DNA of 64,000 nt, from NCBI RefSeq assembly GCF_019175385.1, contig NC_083345.1, positions 13,106,027 through 13,170,026 on the forward strand, written 5' to 3'. Below the pieces are notes generated by a model. It searched no databases and had not been told where the DNA came from. It worked only from the letters and a program-made list of their open reading frames with translations. Positions 58,287-64,000 of this stretch are shown in pieces. The stretch comes from Lycium barbarum. Lineage: Eukaryota; Streptophyta; Magnoliopsida; Solanales; Solanaceae. Made by a program: the position numbers and the translations under genes. Positions within the stretch are counted from its first letter, which is position 1. Each line of letters begins with the position of its first letter.

Positions 58287-60894
58287 TGTCACGACCCGAT
58301 TCGCGAGTCGTGGTGGCACCTACACTATCCCTCCGAGTAGGCGAACCACATTACTAATAACAAGTTGAATAAGCGGAAAATTAAATAAAAATAAATTATC
58401 AAGTCTTAAATACTTATCATAACTAAAAATGTCATGACAACCCCAAAATCTGGTCAAAGGGTACAAGCGCGCTAACATAGTACGGAATATAAGTCTGAAA
58501 ATACCCGAAGGCTACATATTGTCTGTCGAATACAAAAACAGAAATAAATAGAGGAGGTCCTTCAGGGGCCACGGATGACCAAGTAGCTCACCCTGAATGA
58601 CTGAAAAATGTCACCCTCGCGTATCAGCCACGGGGTGTAGAGCTGGAACCTGGATCGTACTCTGCACTCAACAAAAGTGCAGCAAGAGTAATATTAGTAC
58701 AACACTTGTACCGGTAAGCATCATAGGCCGACAATGATTAGATAACACATGAAGAAGTTGAAACAACAAGTAGCACATAGAGCAAACAGGTGTGGTCACG
58801 TATCATATACAAGTAAAGTGTAAAAGAATCATAAAATCAACCAAGACAGATATAATTCACTAAATGATCAGTCAAATATATGAGTGGATGAATGCAATGC
58901 AATGCAATAGTCACCTCTCTCACTCCACTCTCGTACACACATGCTAAGGGCAGTGCCTCAAAGCCATGACCCATGGGGGACCCGCGAAGTCCATGTACCA
59001 CTCGTGCTCTCCGGCAGAAACCTCGGAGGCTATTAATCACTCTCAATCTCCGGCAATGACCTCGGAGTCTCTCTGTCACTCTCCATCTCCGGGAAAGACC
59101 TCGGAGTCTCTCAATCACTCACCTCACCAATCATCACAACAATAATATGGAAAGCATGCCATGCATGATATCAGTCTTAACAATATCTCCAACATAAATC
59201 AACAAGTACAAGTCATATTATTGTCCACTGTCTAATTATCAATATTACCATTCCTTTTCATGCGATGAGTGAACTAGTATGCGACGGAGATACAAACAAG
59301 TGATAATCACAGAAATAACACATTTGGCGACAAGCCCACATAACAGCTGACAAAACCAACCTAATTGGAATTCACCTCCACTTCATGCCCGAAGGCCTAT
59401 CATGCTATCCCCGTCACTTTCTACAACTACATATGATTCTCTAATCAGAGTCTAACTAAAGTAGACCGTAACCTACCTCAATGCCGAGCGGATGCCACGA
59501 ACAATCAAACTAATGCCTTCCCTTTGCGTAGAGCTTCTGAATGATCAAAATCTATAAAATATGCGATCTACGTTAAAATGCGAATCTAAGGACATCCATA
59601 TTGCCATACTTATATTCGAAACCCAAAAACGACCTTAAAAAGTTATCACCGGCCCATAAGGGCAAAACTAGAATTTTATTAGAAAATCATATCACCCATA
59701 ACCCAAGGGTCATATATCCGGAAAATTAGTCAATTTCATCCATAAATGGACTCTCAAATCATTAATTCTCATCTCTTAAGACTAAGGCTCAAAGCCTTCA
59801 ATTATCCCAAAGTCTTAATTGTCATGAATTTGAAGGTGTACATATAATTTGATACCAAAATATTCAATTACATAAACCCTATATATATTAGTCTTAAAGT
59901 TGAACATGATAAACATAAGAGAATTACAAACCCAAAAGAAAATACGGACACTCTGCTTGCAATTGAACAAGAAAACATAAAGGGACCATTTATTCAACAA
60001 CAATTCTATCATTATCTTATCATTAACCCTCAATCATTGAGTCATCATTATGCCTCCACTATGTTTCATTTGATTCTAACTAAACATTTATCATATCCAA
60101 TCCTGGCATGCACAAGTCATCACGTGAATATGGTATTTTGTTTAACAAATTAGTTTCTTACCTTTTTCAATACTTTACAATTCAGGGGAATTTGAGTTAC
60201 TAGTATTTTTAAACGTGAGAAAATACGGATAATCGTGCAAAACCCATAAATAAAGTGGAGGAGTTTTTCAGTGCAACACCCATCAGAATTGAGCCAACAT
60301 GGCACACTATGCAATGTAGGGACACCATAGCAACACACAACAAACGTAAAAGTTGGTCTCTTGACCCTTAATTTCATCCCAGCCCTACATAAATATAGAT
60401 ATAATACTGTAAAGAAAGCAGTTCAACAGTCTAACCTGAAGCTTAGAATTTGATGTTTCAACGCACGACCTATTCTTCCAACGTGAGCAGCCTCTATTTT
60501 TTTTTCTTCCGTGCAATGAATTAATCTGAAAGCCAGTAATTCTTTCACCCTAATAAACCTACTATTCTAGTATTTGGTCTAGGAATAAATGGGCTTGGCC
60601 CACCTCTCTTATAAATTATCTAATTTACTTAGTCATCCAACTAACACATAATGGTGTAAATTAGGCTCACGAACCACCAAATTAATTCTCCAACTAATAC
60701 CTTGTATAAGTGCAATTAAAATTCCTATGAATAAACTATTCACACACTTTAAGTAAATATATTCTGAAAATTACCCATCAATTAAATCGCCGTGCCACCC
60801 ACTCCCGCAAGTCAAAAATACCTTTTAAAAGTACGAAAGTGTATTTTAGCGAAAACGAGACCAAAAGTGCTAAACGACCAAATGGGTCGTTACA
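58287..60894. mobile_element. Solo LTR (2608 bp), TSD TTGAC
   Basis: Begins TGTCACGACCCGATTCG and ends AAATGGGTCGTTACA, with a TGTMACGACCC inverted terminal repeat. TTGAC flanks at 58282-58286 and 60895-60899. Short tandem units near 58995-59115 (CTCCGGCAATGACCTCGGAG-like, three copies of ~50 bp) lie inside it. It has the same end type as the LTRs at 35334 and 37552. No internal coding domain is present. Confidence 0.85.
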
Positions 60895-60984
60895 TTGACA
60901 AAATCAAGCAATATATATATAAAAAAAGTGAATCCCATATTAAAAAACAAACAATGTCGCAAAAAAAAATTGTGGGCCCCATAA

Positions 60985-61015
<31 letters not shown>

Positions 61016-61060
61016 GCATAAAGATAGTGTAAATTAATAATGTCAAAACAAAAGTGCACC

Positions 61061-61139
<79 letters not shown>

Positions 61140-61328
61140 TTGAACATAGTATCCCATATTGACAAAATCAAGCAATATATAAAAAAAAGTGAATCCCATA
61201 TTAAAAAAACAAACAATGTAAAAAAAAAAAAGGTGTAAAAAAAAATCGTGGGCCCCATATTTCTAATATATATATATATATATACATAAAATAGTGCAAA
61301 TTAATAATGTGAAAAAAAAGTACACCCC

Positions 61329-61366
<38 letters not shown>

Positions 61367-61410
61367 TTATGGGGCCCACAATTTTTTTTTTTGCACCTTT
61401 TTTTTTTGCA
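60895..61410. repeat. AT-rich tandem repeat, right part, ending in an inverted repeat
   Basis: Continues the 57.4-58.3 kb repeat with (AT)n tracts at about 60990-61015, 61062-61137, 61266-61284 and 61332-61361. The block GTGGGCCCCATATTTCTAATA near 61249 reappears inverted at about 61358-61380 (TATTAGAATTATGGGGCCCAC), so the end can fold back. Confidence 0.85.
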
Positions 61411-61560
61411 ACATGCGAGTCGCATGTTGTGACACTCCGTCGCATATGCTCACAGAAAGTTTGGTTCGTATTGACTGAATTTTGGCATCAGATGCGAGAC
61501 GCATATGCAATGGCAGACACCACATGCGAATCGCATGTGGTGTCGCATGTCATGCCTGTT
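61411..61560. repeat. Cluster of ATGCGA-centred palindromes
   Basis: ACATGCGAGTCGCATGT (near 61411), ATGCGAGACGCAT (near 61492) and CACATGCGAATCGCATGTG (near 61522) are near-perfect short palindromes built on TGCGA/TCGCA, with TCGCATATG and TCGCATGTCATG nearby. They lie just downstream (in gypsy orientation) of the polyprotein end. Confidence 0.7.
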
Positions 61561-61804
61561 GGAATTTTTCCAATTCTTCTTCTTTGTGCACACTTTATTC
61601 CTACACACTTGGACACACATCAAAACATCATAAAAGTAAGAACAATAAACACATGAAAATAAAACTTGGGTTGCCTCCCAAGAAGCGCTTGATTTTACGT
61701 CGCAGCACGACGTTGGTACCTGTTTAACCCTTTTATGGCTCGTTGAGGATGAAGACCTCGATAATCTTTGGTTCATTCTGAGATCCCCAGTATAGTTTCA
61801 CCCT

Positions 61805-64000
61805 TTACCCATTCACTTTGATTTTATTACCACTTGGGCAAACAAGTTCAATTGCTTTAGATGGGAACACTTGTGTGATTTCAAACGGGCCGGACCATTT
61901 GGACTTCAACTTTCCGGGAAACAACCGGAGCCTGAAGTTGAACAACAATACCCGATCTCCGATGCTGAACTCTCTTTGCAAGATCTTCTTGTCATGGAAG
62001 TGTTTCATGCGGGCCTTGTAGAGTGAAGAGCTCGCATATGCCTTAAGTCGAAATTCATCGAGTTCGTTAATCTGCTCCAACCTCAAGTTTGAGGCATCAC
62101 CCCATTCTAGATTCAACTTTTTCAAGGCCCACAATGCCTTATGTTCGAGTTCCACCGGAATATGACAAGTTTTTTCAAATACCAGTTGATATGGAGACAT
62201 GCCAATTGGTGTCTTGTAGGCTGTTCGGTATGCCCATAGAGCATCATCCAATTTCCTTAACCAATCAGTCCGGTTAGCATTCACTGTTTTGGAAATGATG
62301 CTCTTAATTTCTCTATTTGAGACCTCAACTTGGCCACTTGTTTGGGGATGATACGGGGTGGCAACTTTATGCTTAACCCCATACTTCTCAAGAAGAGTCT
62401 TGAATAATAGATTGTAGAAATGAGAGCCCTCATCACTAATGATTGCTCTTGGAGTTCCGAACCTTGAGAAGATAACCCTTTTCAAAAATGCAGTGACACT
62501 TCTTCCTTCATTGTTGGGGAGCGCGACGGTTTCCACCCATTTGGACACGTAGTCTACTGCCACGAGAATGTACTTGTTGCTGTAGGAGCTTACAAATGGA
62601 CCCATAAAATCAATGCCCCATATATCGAACAATTCAACTTAGAGAATCGGTGTCATTGGTAGCTCATGACTTCTTGATATGCCCCCATACCTTTGACATT
62701 GATTACAAGCTTTCACAAAGTCATGAGCATCTTGATGGATTGTCGGCCAATAAAAACCACTCTGAAAAACCTTAGCCGCCGTTCTTGAGCTACTATGATG
62801 TCCAACAACCGGTGATGAGTGACAAGATTCGATGATGGGCATCACTTCTACTTCGGGTATGCACCTCCTTATGATGTTGTCGGCGCAAACCCTGAATAGA
62901 TATGGTTCGTCCCAATAGAATTTCTGGGTATCACTAAAAAATTTCTTCTTTTGGTGAAAGTTCAAATCCACCGGCATAATGTCACTTGCATGGAAGTTAG
63001 CAAAATTGGCATACCACGGGATCATGTCATGCGACCCCACCATTACTTGCTCATCCGGAAATGACTCTTCACATCGTTTCCGTTTAGAACCATGAAGAGG
63101 CACTTCTCACAATTTAGAACCAAATTTGTCTCTTCACATCGTTTCAATACTTGGGCAAGATTCTGCAAGCATTCATCAAAGGAGTCCCCAACTACGGAAA
63201 AGTCATCCATGAAGATTTCAATGGATTCCTCAACCATATCGGAGAAAATAGACATCATGCAACGTTGAAATGTTACGGGTGCATTACATAACCCAAACGA
63301 CATTCTCTTGAAAGCAAAAGTCCCATAAGGACACGTGAAGGTAGTTTTCTCTTTTGTCCTCGGGGGTAATGGTGATTTGGTTGTACCCGGAATACCCGTC
63401 AAGGAAGCAATAATAATCTATGCCTGCAAGCCTATCAAGAATTTTATCCATGAATGGCATTGGGAAGTGGTCCTTTTTGGTCCACTTATTCAGCTTCCGA
63501 TAATCCATGCAAACACGCCATCCGGTAACCTTGCGAGTGGGAATCAACTCATTTTTATCATTCGCAACCACGGTGATCCCACCTTTTTTTGGCACACATT
63601 GAACCGGACTCACCCATGAGCTATCCGAAATGGGGTACACAACCCCGACATCTAACCACTTGATTATCTCAACCTTTACGACCTATTGCATGGGAGGATT
63701 TAACCTCCTTTGATGTTCAACGCTTGGCTCACAATCTTCATCAAGCTGAATTTTATGTGTACAAATACCGGATGGAATCCCTTGAATATCCGCAATACTC
63801 CACCCGATAGCTTTTTTGTATCTACTCAAGATCACCATCAACCTCTCTCTTTGCTCATCCGTCAACCGAGCAGATATAATCACAGGCAATGTGTTGTTGA
63901 GTCCAAGAAACTCATACCTCAAATATGAAGGAAGAGGTTTGAGTTCCAAAGTAGGAGGCTCAATAATTGAAGGTTTTGCAGGAGGAGTTGCTCGGTTTTC
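61805..64000 (-). pseudogene. Degenerate Athila-type Ty3/gypsy polyprotein (partial)
   Basis: Reading minus from the window edge: a pre-RT linker (LPSYLRYEFLG); an in-frame TAG near 63685; the RT with SWVSPVQCVPKKGG, WRVCMDYRKLN and FLDGYSGYNQI; a one-base frameshift near 63350-63365; then TFAFKRMSFGLCNAP, the catalytic FMDDFSV, and LVLNCEKC. Next comes an abrupt join to the SFPDEQVM region, so the RT thumb and whole RNase H are missing. The integrase follows, with the zinc finger H-H-C-C (SSRTAAKVFQSGFYWP, CNQCQRYG), a TAA stop near 62639, then [25 protein letters not shown] and [10 protein letters not shown] (D, D, E core), ending at 61805. FMDDFSV and GDSFDECL fit the Athila lineage. It is dead; gag, protease and the 5' side lie beyond the window. 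Confidence 0.9.

Noticed and set aside
58837..59118. 93-codon minus ORF with repeated ERLRGxxRRxRV
   Set aside because: Produced by a three-copy ~50-bp tandem repeat inside the solo LTR; no protein family.
60987..61425. Open frames with long Tyr-Ile runs on both strands
   Set aside because: Translation of (AT)n microsatellites.

Overview
This is plant nuclear DNA: AT-rich, intron-containing and dense in transposable elements. It carries a chloroplast early light-induced protein gene, a class A heat-shock factor and a plant-type dymeclin. RTE-type LINEs with (TTG)n tails, tRNA-related SINE-like pieces and the MITE families present all point to a eudicot, most likely Solanaceae (inference; the species cannot be read from the sequence). 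Only three host genes could be supported, and all three appear complete. Layout: 1-5.4 kb is repeat DNA: a 167-bp tandem duplication, a SINE with an 18-bp target duplication, a solo LTR with a 5-bp target duplication sitting inside a Stowaway-like MITE, and a TA-flanked Emigrant-like MITE split by a truncated RTE LINE. At 6.0-7.3 kb (+) is the three-exon ELIP gene, with three ACGT/G-box elements just upstream of its TATA box. At 8.6-17.8 kb (-) is an 18-exon dymeclin gene encoding 724 aa, whose introns contain nested MITEs and a LINE tail. At 20.9-25.5 kb (-) is an L1-type LINE with an uninterrupted 1432-codon ORF2. The stretch 26-29.6 kb holds hAT-type MITEs and a decayed LINE. From about 30.0 to 47.4 kb lies one very large inverted-repeat (foldback) structure. 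Its two arms carry the same landmarks in opposite order and orientation. Its interior is an array of ~133-bp monomers that alternate in two types (dimer ~265 bp) and are organised further into a ~1.3-kb higher-order repeat. Two solo LTRs with 5-bp target duplications have landed in the array. No protein gene is visible in it. This is the most unusual object in the window. At 48.7-53.0 kb (-) is a two-exon class A heat-shock factor (HsfA6b-like, 377 aa) with a 3.2-kb intron inside the DNA-binding domain. From 54.9 to 57.3 kb there is a MITE cluster: an intact Emigrant-like copy, two Stowaways and a Mutator-like MITE with a 9-bp target duplication. The stretch 57.4-61.4 kb is an AT-rich tandem repeat (~500 bp) split by a fourth solo LTR (2.6 kb). 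From 61.8 kb to the edge is a degenerate Athila-type Ty3/gypsy polyprotein that has lost its RNase H segment. The host genes do not form an operon. ELIP (thylakoid photoprotection) and the HSF (heat-stress transcription) are both stress-related but lie ~41 kb apart, so no joint regulation is claimed. Dymeclin is a Golgi-associated housekeeping protein. Splice boundaries were set by GT/AG sites, reading-phase continuity across every junction and remembered conservation of the families; no transcript data were available.
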